From contig CALOFP010000001.1 in the NCBI GenBank assembly GCA_942492635.1, forward strand, positions 682,001 through 746,000: a stretch of DNA of 64,000 bases. The letters are read 5' to 3'. The translations under genes and the position numbers were made by a program. Of this stretch, positions 34,163-43,899 are shown one piece after another. Every line of letters begins with the position of its first letter. Position 1 is the stretch's first letter. This DNA is from CALOFP01 sp942492635 (GTDB lineage: Bacteria > UBP6 > UBA1177 > CALOFP01). Under the pieces are notes generated by a model, which saw only the letters and a list, made by a program, of their open reading frames with translations, did not search any database and had not been told where the DNA came from.

Positions 34163-34930
34163 ATGAATTTTTGTGTGGATATGGGAAACACCAATACCGT
34201 TATCGGTGTTTTCAAAAATGGTGAAATCGTACATCGCTGGCGTATCGCTACCCTGCGGAACGACACGATTGACGATATTAAATCGAGGCTCCTGCCTCTT
34301 TTCATCTATGAAGGATTCAAACCGCAGGAAGTTTCCACGATTGTCGTAAGCTCGGTGGTTCCCATGTGGCGTCACAGCTGGGAGCGTTTCGTGTGTGAGG
34401 TTTTCGGAAAGGAGCCCTACTTCGTGGAACCGGGTATGAAAACCGGTGTTCGCGTTGCAGTGGACAACCCCAAAGAGGTGGGTGCCGATAGAATAGTGAA
34501 CTCCGTAGCTGCAATTGAAAAATACCCGCAAGGCTGTATTGTCGTCGATTCCGGAACGGCGGTCACGATCGACATCGTTTCTCCGGACAAGGCCTACATC
34601 GGCGGCGCGATCATGCCGGGAATCACAATGAGCCTCGAGGCGCTGGCATCAAAAACAGCTAAACTTTCAAGAGTTTACCTCGAAAGACCCGAAAAGACGG
34701 TGGGCAAGAGTACCGTCGAAGGGATAAAAAGCGGAATGTACTACGGATTTGTCGGAATGATCGACAGAGTAATTGAAGAATCCCTGAAGGAGCTCGATTT
34801 CTCGCCACGGATAGTCGCAACAGGTGGACTCGCGGGCGAACTCACATCGGTATCGAAATACATCGAAGAGTACGATCGCGATCTCACACTGACCGGATTA
34901 AACTTAATCGCAAACATAAACAGAGGTTAA
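34163..34930 (+). CDS. coaX: Type III pantothenate kinase
   Basis: Protein of 255 residues of the ASKHA fold that phosphorylates pantothenate in the first step of CoA synthesis; type III enzymes are not feedback-inhibited by CoA. Motifs: phosphate loop DMGNTNTVIGVF at the N-terminus, EPGMKTGV, GADRIVNSVAA with the catalytic Asp, and DSGTAVTIDIV. The annotated frame could start nine codons earlier, but the ATG at 34163 follows GGGAGCAGG and matches the family N-terminus. It heads a tight operon with the HEAT-like gene and xseA. Confidence 0.96.
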   Translation: MNFCVDMGNTNTVIGVFKNGEIVHRWRIATLRNDTIDDIKSRLLPLFIYEGFKPQEVSTIVVSSVVPMWRHSWERFVCEVFGKEPYFVEPGMKTGVRVAVDNPKEVGADRIVNSVAAIEKYPQGCIVVDSGTAVTIDIVSPDKAYIGGAIMPGITMSLEALASKTAKLSRVYLERPEKTVGKSTVEGIKSGMYYGFVGMIDRVIEESLKELDFSPRIVATGGLAGELTSVSKYIEEYDRDLTLTGLNLIANINRG

Positions 34931-34931
34931 A

Positions 34932-35927
34932 ATGTGGAGAAAGGCTGAAACGAAAGCTCAGAAACAGGCCATTATCGACAGACTGATTCCAATGACCGCG
35001 GACAGCTACCTCGATGCGCTGATCCATTTCCTAGGCGACGACGAAACAGAGATCCGTAGCCAGGCACTGGAAAAACTTCGATCTGTGGAACCGGTTAAAA
35101 TTGCCGGAAGAATTTCAGCCGATACTGAAAAGAATAGCTTCAAATTTCTTCTCAAGCTTCTCTCGGAAAATCCCCATCCGGCCCTCTCCAACGCCCTCTT
35201 TTCCTTCGGCACCATAGATCCGGCATGGATTTCCGATTCACTTCTTGTAGAGAATGAAACTCTCTGGCGGGAACTGATACACAACCGCGATTTCGTCACT
35301 CTTTCCAATTCCGTTTCAGCTGAAATCACAAAATTTCTCGAAGGATTTTCGTCCTCCCTCAAAACAGCCTACATCGAACAGCTGGGCTACGTAGAAATTC
35401 CCGTAGCGAAGGAAATTCGGGAAGAGGAGGAGATCTCATTTGAGGAAGAAGTGGAGCTCGATCTTCCGGATTTCATGATCGCCGAGGAGCCTTTCGAAGG
35501 GCTCGATCCTGAGGAAATTCAGGAAGAGAAAAAAAACATCACCGAAATCATAAGAAATATGTCCATGGCTCAAAAGGTCAAGGCAGCCCTCATGGGTAAT
35601 CAGGAAGTCCGAAAAATCCTGATAAAGGATCCGAGAAAACAGGTAGCAATGGCTGTTCTTTCCAATCCGAGAGTAACCGAAAACGAGCTCACGGCCCTTG
35701 CCGGCTCCACCTCGGTTTCAGAGGAGGTCATAGCCCACATAGCCAACAGCAAGGAGCTGACGAAGGGTTACCAGACAAAACTCAGTCTTGTCCTGAACCC
35801 CAAGACACCGCTTCGTGTGGCAATGCGCTTTCTCTCCGTGCTCCGTCTTCCCGATCTTAGAAAGGTGGCAAAAAGCAAAAGTATTCCGTCCACTCTCAGA
35901 AACGTAGCAAAACAGAAGATGCGATGA
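34932..35927 (+). CDS. HEAT/leucine-rich-variant repeat protein of unknown function
   Basis: Cytoplasmic all-helical protein of 331 residues. Residues ~20-60 read as a HEAT-like helical pair (LGDDETEIRSQALEKLRS). The middle (~165-210) is very acidic. The C-terminal ~130 residues are a conserved block of short helical repeats: KVKAALMGNQEVRKILIKDP, KQVAMAVLSNPRVTENEL, VSEEVIAHIANSKE, and so on. I have seen this arrangement repeatedly in deltaproteobacterial genomes, without an assigned function. The start codon lies one base after the coaX stop and its stop overlaps the xseA start by four bases, so the three are translationally coupled. Confidence 0.85.
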   Translation: MWRKAETKAQKQAIIDRLIPMTADSYLDALIHFLGDDETEIRSQALEKLRSVEPVKIAGRISADTEKNSFKFLLKLLSENPHPALSNALFSFGTIDPAWISDSLLVENETLWRELIHNRDFVTLSNSVSAEITKFLEGFSSSLKTAYIEQLGYVEIPVAKEIREEEEISFEEEVELDLPDFMIAEEPFEGLDPEEIQEEKKNITEIIRNMSMAQKVKAALMGNQEVRKILIKDPRKQVAMAVLSNPRVTENELTALAGSTSVSEEVIAHIANSKELTKGYQTKLSLVLNPKTPLRVAMRFLSVLRLPDLRKVAKSKSIPSTLRNVAKQKMR

Positions 35928-37102
35928 ACGATTTTATACCTGTAGGAAAACTTGTAAAAGAACTAAAAAATGTAATCGAATCTCAATTCTCATTCGTTGC
36001 AGTTCTCGGTGAAGTTTCAAACATATCAACCTCATACTCCGGGCACACCTACTTCACATTGAAGGATCGTGATGCCCAGATCCGATGCGCGCTTTTCAAA
36101 AACCAGAAGTCGAGACTCGCCTACGAGCTCAAGGAAGGTCAGCAGTTCATTGTCTGGGGAAGAGTTTCACTTTACGAACCGCGATCAGATCTCTCCATCG
36201 TCGTAAGCGTCATCATGCCTTTCGGAGAGGGCGAAGCCGCCCTGAAACTGAAAATGCTCAAGGAAAAGCTGCAGAAAGAGGGACTCTTTGAAGAAAGATA
36301 CAAAAAATCTCTCCCTGCAATCTGCGAACATGTGGGAGTTGTCACCGCAAAGGGAGGCGCAGCCGTCCACGACATCATACGGGTGGCGAGAGAGCGATTT
36401 CCATCGCTGAAAATCACACTCTATCCAGCCCTTGTGCAGGGTGAAGGTGCTGCGCAGACAATTGTCAGGGGAGTCGAAGCCCTATCTGAAATCAGCTCCA
36501 TCGACGCCATTATCGTCGGGAGAGGCGGAGGCTCGAAGGAGGATCTCGCGGCATTCAACAGCGAAGAGCTGGCGAGAGTGGTCGTCTCATCGAAAAAACC
36601 TATTGTCGCGGCCGTCGGCCACGAAACGGATAGAACCATTCTCGATCTTGCAGCAAGCTATACTGTCGCGACACCATCCGCGGCGGCGCAGTTGGTGACA
36701 AGAGAAGCCAGGGAAATCAATGAGTACATTCTCGGACTTGTTACAGGAATGGGCGATGACGTCACCGGAAAGATCAGGGATATCTATCGGCGGCTTGATC
36801 TTGCCGTTGCATCCCTGAAAAGTCCCAGGGAAAAAATCAGGGAGTGGAATCATAAACTCTACAGACTTGAATCGGAGATGACGAGAATCATTGAACGCCG
36901 TCTCGCCTCGGAAAGGGAAAAGTTCTCCCTTCTTGAAACAGAACTCAAAGCTCTTGATCCTCACCTTCCCCTGGAAAGAGGCTACACCATGATCCGTCAG
37001 GACGGGCATCTGGTAAAAAGAAAAACAAATTTCAAAAAAGATGATCCATTCACAATAATTTTCCACGACGGAGAAACAACCGTCGAATCGGAAAAAAGCT
37101 GA
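35924..37102 (+). CDS. xseA: Exodeoxyribonuclease VII large subunit
   Basis: Protein of 392 residues: N-terminal OB fold (GEVSNISTSYSGHTYFTLKDRDAQIRC), catalytic core with the conserved VGVVTAKGGAAVHDI, GRGGGSKEDL and AAVGHETDRT segments, then a coiled coil and a C-terminal Arg-containing 'RGYTMIR' end. ExoVII degrades single-stranded DNA to oligonucleotides together with XseB. No xseB follows here, so the small subunit must be encoded elsewhere. It overlaps the previous gene by four bases (ATGA). Confidence 0.96.
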   Translation: MNDFIPVGKLVKELKNVIESQFSFVAVLGEVSNISTSYSGHTYFTLKDRDAQIRCALFKNQKSRLAYELKEGQQFIVWGRVSLYEPRSDLSIVVSVIMPFGEGEAALKLKMLKEKLQKEGLFEERYKKSLPAICEHVGVVTAKGGAAVHDIIRVARERFPSLKITLYPALVQGEGAAQTIVRGVEALSEISSIDAIIVGRGGGSKEDLAAFNSEELARVVVSSKKPIVAAVGHETDRTILDLAASYTVATPSAAAQLVTREAREINEYILGLVTGMGDDVTGKIRDIYRRLDLAVASLKSPREKIREWNHKLYRLESEMTRIIERRLASEREKFSLLETELKALDPHLPLERGYTMIRQDGHLVKRKTNFKKDDPFTIIFHDGETTVESEKS

Positions 37103-37285
37103 TCCCCTGTTTTTTCATCAACAGATCATCTTACCAGCTGTTTAGATACTTAAACTGCATCCGATTCCTATAATTTTCATTCCCATCACAACCTGATCAT
37201 CGAAATCAAAAATTGACCCTTTTTCTAATTTCTGTTAATCTCACATTGTTTTAAACTGTTTTTTAACCATCTAAAGGAGAAAGTG

Positions 37286-38533
37286 ATGAAAAGACACGCT
37301 CTTATTTCCGAAATAGTAAACAATACCACAATATTGGACGATTTTCTGCGCTATGTGAAAGTCGACACCCAGGCAGACCCCGAAAGTGAAACATTTCCAA
37401 GCTCAATGAAGGAGAAGGATCTTGGCGAAATTCTCGTTAAGGAACTTAAGGAGCTGGGTCTCAAGAACGTAGAGATGGATGAGAACGGTTACGTTTACGC
37501 TCATATGGACGAAAACAACGGATCCGACAAAAAGGTGGGCTTCATTGCTCATATGGATGTTGCCACAGATTGTCCGGGCGAAGGTGTAAAACCGATCGTT
37601 CACGAGAACTACCAGGGCGGCGACATTGCCCTTCCTGCGGGAATCACTATTACGGAGGAGGACAGCCACCAGCTCAAGGAGTGCATCGGCGACACAATAG
37701 TCACATCCGACGGATCGACACTTCTCGGTGCCGACGATAAGGCCGGCATCGCTGCCATCATGGCGATGCTCCAGTACATCAAGAAGAATCCGGAAATCAA
37801 ACACCCCAACCTTCGCATATGCTTCACTCCTGACGAGGAGATCGGAAAGGGTGTCGACAAGATCAATCTCGACAAGGTCGATGCGGATTTCGCCTACACC
37901 GTCGACGGCGGATTCCCATGTGAAGTCAACTACGAAAACTTCACGGCATACGGATGCAAGGTTGCAATCAAGGGTGTCAACATCCACCCGGGTTACGCAA
38001 AGGATAAAATGGTCAACGCACTTCGCTACGCTGCGAAGTTCATTGACATGCTTCCGAAGGATCTCTCTCCGGAAAAAACCGAAAAGAGGGAAGATTTCAT
38101 CCATCCTGTCGATATCAAGGGCGGTGCCGACTGTACCACGATCCAGATGATTCTAAGAAGTTTCTGTGCAGAAGATATTGATAAGCATAGAAAAATCATC
38201 AACGACATTGCCGAAGCAATCCGTAAGGAGGAGCCGAAACTCGAGATCGATGTGGAGATCAAGGAGAGCTACCTCAACATGTACGAGGTTATGAAGGACA
38301 ACATGACAGTAGTCGACTATGTGAAGGAAGCACTCGGAAGACTCGATGCCGAAGTCGCTATCGAACCTATCCGCGGCGGAACAGACGGTGCAAGACTCAG
38401 CTTCATGGGACTCCCCTGCCCCAACCTCTTCGCCGGCGGCGTAAACTTCCACTCACAGAAGGAGTGGGTTTCCGTTGAAAACATGGCTATGGCCTCCGCA
38501 CTTCTCGTTGAAATCGCCAAAGGAATCAAGTAA
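37286..38533 (+). CDS. pepT: Peptidase T (tripeptide aminopeptidase, M20B)
   Basis: Cytoplasmic enzyme of 415 residues that removes N-terminal residues from tripeptides. The M20 motifs are complete: GFIAHMDVATDCPG (His, Asp), GADDKAGIAA (bridging Asp), FTPDEEIGKG (Glu-Glu), DGGFPCEVNYENFTA, and the C-terminal NLFAGGVNFHSQKEWV with the last His. The ATG at 37286 follows AAAGGAGAAA (a GTG one codon earlier is also in frame). It stands alone, with a nested hairpin just after the stop. Confidence 0.95.
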   Translation: MKRHALISEIVNNTTILDDFLRYVKVDTQADPESETFPSSMKEKDLGEILVKELKELGLKNVEMDENGYVYAHMDENNGSDKKVGFIAHMDVATDCPGEGVKPIVHENYQGGDIALPAGITITEEDSHQLKECIGDTIVTSDGSTLLGADDKAGIAAIMAMLQYIKKNPEIKHPNLRICFTPDEEIGKGVDKINLDKVDADFAYTVDGGFPCEVNYENFTAYGCKVAIKGVNIHPGYAKDKMVNALRYAAKFIDMLPKDLSPEKTEKREDFIHPVDIKGGADCTTIQMILRSFCAEDIDKHRKIINDIAEAIRKEEPKLEIDVEIKESYLNMYEVMKDNMTVVDYVKEALGRLDAEVAIEPIRGGTDGARLSFMGLPCPNLFAGGVNFHSQKEWVSVENMAMASALLVEIAKGIK

Positions 38534-38948
38534 ATACCAGTTGAAGAGTGGGAAAGTTTATAAGTCGAAAAGTACCGACTTGGCTTTACCACTCTTCATC
38601 AAATCTTTATCTCAAGTTTAAGAGTCGAAAAGTTTAGAAGTTAAAAATTCGGCCTCATCTCCATAATTTGTGGGTCATAATTTAGTTGTCTTGTTGCCTA
38701 TTTATTTAGATTAAAAAGAATCCTGTACTCTGGATGCTTCGTTGGACTGGGTTCGATTTTTATTCAAAGTCTTTTCCCTGGATGGGATTGGGAAGAATTG
38801 AAAAACTAGCTTAACGAGCATTTTTTTTTAAACTTAAACCTAGCATTTCATCCACAAATCCTGGAGAAGACCCAAAATTCGGAACATTCAACTTTTCGAC
38901 TTTTCCCTCATCCGTGTTATAATCCTTCGAACCTGTTTGGAGAAAAAC
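38534..38948. repeat. Intergenic region with nested hairpin and GTCGAAAAGT repeats
   Basis: TGAAGAGTGG (38542-38551) pairs with CCACTCTTCA (38589-38598), with AGTCG/CGACT as an inner stem. GTCGAAAAGT occurs at about 38563 and 38616 and in inverse orientation near 38894 (ACTTTTCGAC). No T-run follows the hairpin, so it is not a classic terminator. No gene. Confidence 0.5.
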
Positions 38949-39884
38949 ATGAAAAAAGCACAGGATATCTTTAAAAATGTTTACAATAATGTAAAAACTG
39001 TCATCCGGGGCAAGGATGAGGCCCTCGTCGTTCTGCTGGCAGCATTCTTTTCCGGCGGCCACGTCCTTCTCGAGGATGTTCCGGGAACCGGAAAGACCAC
39101 TCTGGCAAAAGCTCTGGCCCGTTCCATAAACAGTGATTTCACCCGTGTCCAGTTCACACCCGATCTACTTCCGACTGATATCGTGGGTGTGAATATTTAC
39201 GATCAGGACAACCACTCATTCAAACTGCACCGCGGTCCCGTCTTCACAAACATTCTGCTTGCGGATGAGATAAACAGGGCAAGTCCGAGGACTCAATCGG
39301 CTCTTCTCGAATCGATGGCTGAAGGTCAGGTGACGATCGACGGGGCACCCTACACTCTGGAGGAGCTCTTTTTTGTAATCGCCACCCAGAATCCCATAGA
39401 AAGTCGCGGAACCTATCCTCTTCCCGAGTCCCAGATGGATCGATTCAGCGTCCAACTGAAGCTGGGTTACGTCTCCAGGGAGGAGGAGGCGGCGATTCTC
39501 TCCGACCAGATGGAAACGCATCCCGTGGACAGAATTTCACAGATTGCCGATATCACGGAGGTTATTTCAACACGACATGCAGCAAGGTCTGTCAGGGTTT
39601 CAGACTCGCTCAAATTCTACATGGTCGATCTTACTGCGAAAACGAGGGAAACCGAAGGTGTAAAAATGGGAGCGAGCCCGAGAGCCTCCATCTCCCTTCT
39701 TCGAGTATCCCAAGCTCTTGCGCTCTACGCGGGACGTGATTTCGTAACACCGGAAGATGTCCAGACAGCCGCAGTTCCCGTTCTCTCCCACCGCCTTCTT
39801 CTCGAACCACAGGCACGCTTCTCCGGAATTACTACCGAAGGCACCGTTCATGAGATCCTAAAAAATGTGAAGGTTCCGACGTGA
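38949..39884 (+). CDS. MoxR-family AAA+ ATPase
   Basis: Cytoplasmic ATPase of 311 residues: Walker A EDVPGTGKTT (~39-48), Walker B ILLADEINRA, sensor 1 FVIATQNPIE, sensor 2 GASPRASISLL. MoxR proteins are chaperones that act with the DUF58 and transglutaminase proteins encoded next to them, often in envelope maturation or metal insertion. The ATG at 38949 follows TTGGAGAAAA. Its last codons overlap the DUF58 start by four bases. Confidence 0.95.
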   Translation: MKKAQDIFKNVYNNVKTVIRGKDEALVVLLAAFFSGGHVLLEDVPGTGKTTLAKALARSINSDFTRVQFTPDLLPTDIVGVNIYDQDNHSFKLHRGPVFTNILLADEINRASPRTQSALLESMAEGQVTIDGAPYTLEELFFVIATQNPIESRGTYPLPESQMDRFSVQLKLGYVSREEEAAILSDQMETHPVDRISQIADITEVISTRHAARSVRVSDSLKFYMVDLTAKTRETEGVKMGASPRASISLLRVSQALALYAGRDFVTPEDVQTAAVPVLSHRLLLEPQARFSGITTEGTVHEILKNVKVPT

Positions 39885-41230
39885 ATGTTAAAGAAAGATT
39901 TTACCCGAGATATGTAAAATTCAGAAAATGGGAGTCGGCATTTTTCAACCGGTACACCCAGACGGGCATCCTTCTTCTAATTTTTCTTCTCTTCACCTTT
40001 GTTTTCGGCCTCAACACCATGAGGACAACAATCTACATCCTCTTCACAACCACTCTCTCGATGCTTGTCGTTTCAATAGTCTCGACATTGAAATTCAGAC
40101 CCGATCTCTCAGTCAAAAGGGAAATATCCCGCTACGCAATGGTGGGAGAAAAGGTTCGTTATTCCATAAGGATAAAAAACAACGGAAAGAAAGCGGAACG
40201 GGGATTGTACCTACGTGAAATTCCGGGAAATGCCATTCCCTCACTTCGTGAATTTCTCTCCACAAAAGAACCCGGGGAAGAGAAGAGAAACATTTTCGAC
40301 AGAACCATGGGATTTTACAGGTGGAAATGGCTGATTGACTTAAAAAGCGGCGCAAAACTGCCGACAACCGAACTTCCCGAAATCGCCCCCGGCCGGTCAA
40401 AACAGGTTTCCGTGGAATTGATTCCGCAACGGCGCGGAGTTGTCGATCTCAAAGGGGTAAGAGTTCACCACACATGCCCCTTCGGACTGACAAAGAAGGG
40501 AATCGAAATTATTGAACACTCATCGATCCTCGTCCTCCCGAAAATATTTCCGCTGGAAACTCCGATGCTTCCGGGATCCCGAAAATTCCACCCGGGAGGA
40601 GTTTCACAGGCTTCAAAAGTGGGAAATGCTGAGGAGTTCGTAAGCGTTCGGGAATATCGCCCCGGCGATCCATTGAAACATATCCATTGGAAATCATTCG
40701 CCAGAACCGGCACTTTGATGGTCAAGGAGTTCTACGAGGAGTTCTTTTCGAGAAGAACGGTAATTCTCGATTCCTGTATCGATCAATTCACCACTCCCGT
40801 TTTCGAGGCGGCCGTATCACTTGCCGCATCGTTTCTTCACGCCCTCGAAGGAGGGGACGATCTGAAGGAGCTCATAACCGTCACAAAAACCCCCTGCGCC
40901 CTCACCGTCGGCAGAGGAGTAGACAGTGTTGACCATCTTCTGGAGGAACTCGCCTCGATAGGCACATCCGGAACGAACTCCGTCGAGATCCTTAAGAACT
41001 CCGTAAAAAAATGCGTTCCCACAATGAGCGGCGCCCTCCTCATCCTGCTGAAAATCGATGAGGAGAGAAAAAAGATAATTTCCCTTCTCGAATCGGCCCG
41101 AATTCCCCACAGAGTTTTTCTTGTGAGTGAAGACCCCGAAGCGGCCGAAGAGAGGATGAAGCTTCTCAAAATGCCCGAAATCACAATTCTCAATTCCGAA
41201 AATATTGAAAAGGAGGTTGGAAAAATATGA
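39881..41230 (+). CDS. DUF58 domain protein
   Basis: Membrane-attached protein of 449 residues starting with GTG (the GTGA overlaps the moxR stop). Two hydrophobic helices at ~28-65, then an Ig-like region (SVKREISRYAMVGEKVRYSIRIKN). The DUF58 signature EFVSVREYRPGDPLKHIHWKSFARTGTLMVKEF lies at ~255-290, followed by a vWA-like portion (VILDSCID). It typically partners MoxR. The function of the set is not settled in general. Confidence 0.92.
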   Translation: MNVKERFYPRYVKFRKWESAFFNRYTQTGILLLIFLLFTFVFGLNTMRTTIYILFTTTLSMLVVSIVSTLKFRPDLSVKREISRYAMVGEKVRYSIRIKNNGKKAERGLYLREIPGNAIPSLREFLSTKEPGEEKRNIFDRTMGFYRWKWLIDLKSGAKLPTTELPEIAPGRSKQVSVELIPQRRGVVDLKGVRVHHTCPFGLTKKGIEIIEHSSILVLPKIFPLETPMLPGSRKFHPGGVSQASKVGNAEEFVSVREYRPGDPLKHIHWKSFARTGTLMVKEFYEEFFSRRTVILDSCIDQFTTPVFEAAVSLAASFLHALEGGDDLKELITVTKTPCALTVGRGVDSVDHLLEELASIGTSGTNSVEILKNSVKKCVPTMSGALLILLKIDEERKKIISLLESARIPHRVFLVSEDPEAAEERMKLLKMPEITILNSENIEKEVGKI

Positions 41231-43203
41231 AAATTCCGCCTCTTCTTATCGGAGCTTCCATAATTTTCTGGGGACTCTGCTGCGATCTTTCGACTATCGC
41301 AATTCCGATGGCATCTATTGTCGAAGCCCGCATGATTTTGAAAAGCCGGTTCGAGCTGGGAGCAAAGGAGTTCATCAGAATCTCCGACATATCGTCATTC
41401 TTTGTCATAATCACCCTTCTCTACAGCTATCTCAATTTCGAAACCCGTGAAATGCTCCTCGCCTTTGCCCGCTACCTGCCGATTTCCTTTTTCCTTCTCC
41501 TCTCTGCCCAGCTTTTCAGCACGTCGGACAAGGTGATAATCGGCACAGGATTCGGGTTTTCAAAAAAAAGCTACACCCATAAACCTATGGACATCCGCCT
41601 CCCCTACATCGGGCTGACACTGTTTTCGGCCGCAGTCGGCAATCAGGACGAATCCCTTTTTATTCCGGGCACATTCATCATCCTGGGAGCTCTTTTATTC
41701 GCCAACAGATCTAACCGCTACAGACTCGCTTCATTCATCTTCCTAATCCTCATCACCGGATCGCTGGGATTCGGCGGCAAACTGGCGATGAGAGGCGCCC
41801 ACGAAGGAGTCCGGGACTACATGATGGAGATGTACCGACTCTATATGCAGCGTTACTCCAGCGACCCGTTCAAGAGTTTTACGGCGATAGGAGATTTGGG
41901 AACACTAAAACTTTCGGGAAAAATAGTTCTCCATGTAAAAAGACCCTTCGGCGGACTGATTCGCATAAGGGACGGAGTATACGACACCCTTGCCGGAACA
42001 TCATGGTACAACAGGAGAAGGGACAAGAGAAACATCTTCCCCTCAGAAGAAATGAGCTGGCAGCTCCATCCTGATGAACAGAATTTCAGAACCGTTCAAA
42101 TTTTCGCAGAACTTCCTGAAAGAAAAGGAATTTTACCATACATGAGGGGTTCCTTCAGGGCCGACGAATTGAATATTTTGAGTATCGAAAGCGACGGCGG
42201 TGAAAATTTCAGGATTTCCGAAGGACCGGAACTTATAAACTACAAACTTCATTATGCCGACAGGGATTACTCTTCACCTCCCGCAGAAAGAGATCTCAAA
42301 GTGCCCGAAGAAGAAAAAGAGACATTTGAAAAGGTAAAAAAACTTCTTCCCGAAGGATTAAAAATGGATGTGGAGAAGTTTCTGGCCGTTGAAAATTTCT
42401 TCAAGAAGGATTTCAAGTACACCCTTAACACCGAAGGTCGCGGAATGTACCGATCTCCTCTCGAAAACTTTCTTCTGGGAAGGAAGGCCGGCCATTGCGA
42501 ATACTACGCGACAGCGACCGTACTCCTACTCCGAACCATTGGAATTCCGGCAAGATACGTAACCGGATTCGGAGTCCACGAGTACAGCCCGATTGAAGAA
42601 AATTATGTAGTAAGGGAAAGGGACGGTCACGCCTGGGCAATCGCCTGGGTTGACGGAAAGTGGAAAGTGATCGACACGACACCCGGCGTGTGGCTTGACG
42701 AGGACCGTAACGAAGCATCGATATTCGAACCGATCCGTGATCTCTTCTCCTTTCTCCGCCTTCGCTACGCCCTATTCAGGCAACAGAAAAGAACCGATTA
42801 CAACAACTACCTCTTCATTGCAGCAGCCATCCTTACACTCTTTCTCACAGCAAGAATCTACAGGAGGAAAAGACGAAAGCCGTCCGAATCTCCTGTCGAA
42901 ACATTCGAAATAAAAAGAAAGAGTTCCCCATTCGACAAAATCGAAAAACTCCTCATTTCAAAAGGATTCGAAAAAGAACAGGGAGAAACACCAGCTCGCT
43001 GGATCGCAAGGATAGACAAGATAAGGAAAGATTCACAGGAAGATCTTCCACCAATCCTTACAGAAGAGATGGAAGAGATGCTCTCCCTCCACTACCGGCA
43101 CATCTATGACACCCAGCCGCTTAATGATGAGGAGATGAATATGTTTGAGAAAAAGTGTAGAAAGATCCATGCAGACAGTGATGAGTTACCTTTCCAACTT
43201 TGA
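41227..43203 (+). CDS. tgpA: TgpA-type membrane transglutaminase
   Basis: Protein of 658 residues: about five N-terminal TM helices (1-190), a periplasmic region, a transglutaminase core with catalytic Cys in GHCEYYATA, His in RDGHAWAIAW and Asp in KVIDTTPG, another TM helix (~518-535) and a cytoplasmic DUF4129-like tail. It is the third member of the moxR-DUF58-tgpA operon (4-bp overlap). TgpA homologues are essential envelope proteins in Pseudomonas; the substrate here is unknown. A weak hairpin terminator follows. Confidence 0.93.
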   Translation: MKIPPLLIGASIIFWGLCCDLSTIAIPMASIVEARMILKSRFELGAKEFIRISDISSFFVIITLLYSYLNFETREMLLAFARYLPISFFLLLSAQLFSTSDKVIIGTGFGFSKKSYTHKPMDIRLPYIGLTLFSAAVGNQDESLFIPGTFIILGALLFANRSNRYRLASFIFLILITGSLGFGGKLAMRGAHEGVRDYMMEMYRLYMQRYSSDPFKSFTAIGDLGTLKLSGKIVLHVKRPFGGLIRIRDGVYDTLAGTSWYNRRRDKRNIFPSEEMSWQLHPDEQNFRTVQIFAELPERKGILPYMRGSFRADELNILSIESDGGENFRISEGPELINYKLHYADRDYSSPPAERDLKVPEEEKETFEKVKKLLPEGLKMDVEKFLAVENFFKKDFKYTLNTEGRGMYRSPLENFLLGRKAGHCEYYATATVLLLRTIGIPARYVTGFGVHEYSPIEENYVVRERDGHAWAIAWVDGKWKVIDTTPGVWLDEDRNEASIFEPIRDLFSFLRLRYALFRQQKRTDYNNYLFIAAAILTLFLTARIYRRKRRKPSESPVETFEIKRKSSPFDKIEKLLISKGFEKEQGETPARWIARIDKIRKDSQEDLPPILTEEMEEMLSLHYRHIYDTQPLNDEEMNMFEKKCRKIHADSDELPFQL

Positions 43204-43213
43204 TTCGCGACTT

Positions 43214-43231
43214 AACTCCCTATCTGGAGTT
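43214..43231 (+). terminator. Weak hairpin after the moxR-DUF58-tgpA operon
   Basis: AACTCC-CTATCT-GGAGTT followed by TTCTC and, further on, a T-rich stretch. It begins ten bases after the tgpA stop. Confidence 0.45.
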
Positions 43232-43899
43232 TTCTCTAACCTTTTTTCCTTTTTAGGGCAGCCTGCAGAAAAAAAGGATCTATTAAGCAGTTATAAACAG
43301 GGGCTTCAATCCGGATATCAATAACCGATCAACATACAACATCAAACGTCAAGAATCTCTTATCTTGACCCCGTTCAATTATTTCTTTTTTCAACAACAG
43401 CTAATTCTGACCAAATTCGATAAGCACACCTTACATTCTATTTTTTACAGTTATCACAAACACTACTTCAGTCTGTTTCCTTTGCTGCTACTGCTTCACT
43501 ATCTTTTGAACTATCGATATTTTTGGAGAAACTTGCTAATTAAAAACGGTCTTTGCAGTTGATAACTAGAATTACGAATTAATGAAAGCTAGCTTGAAAT
43601 ATTATTTATTCACTCATTCAACTCATATAAAAACAGTGTATTAAATAATCAAGGTTTAAAAATTAGGTAGAGGTAAACCACCCTACAAAAAACATTTAAT
43701 CCATACAACAAGTTGTTAATTAACGGCTATCAAATCTATTGAGATGGGGCTTTTGGTGTGTTAAGTTCATCGAAAGGAGTATGGCATAAAAAGATCAGAT
43801 ACTCCGGATGTCCACAATATGCGTTTTTACAGTTTGAGTAATGAACAGTTATCTGTCTGATGGACGGGGATTTTTAACAATAATTGTTGAGGGGTTGCC
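43232..43899. other. Gene-free AT-rich region before the protease-nuclease gene
   Basis: Only short spurious frames. GTCAAGA/TCTTGAC forms a hairpin at 43348-43369. The abrupt drop in GC relative to the tgpA operon marks the border of the next, accessory region. Confidence 0.4.
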
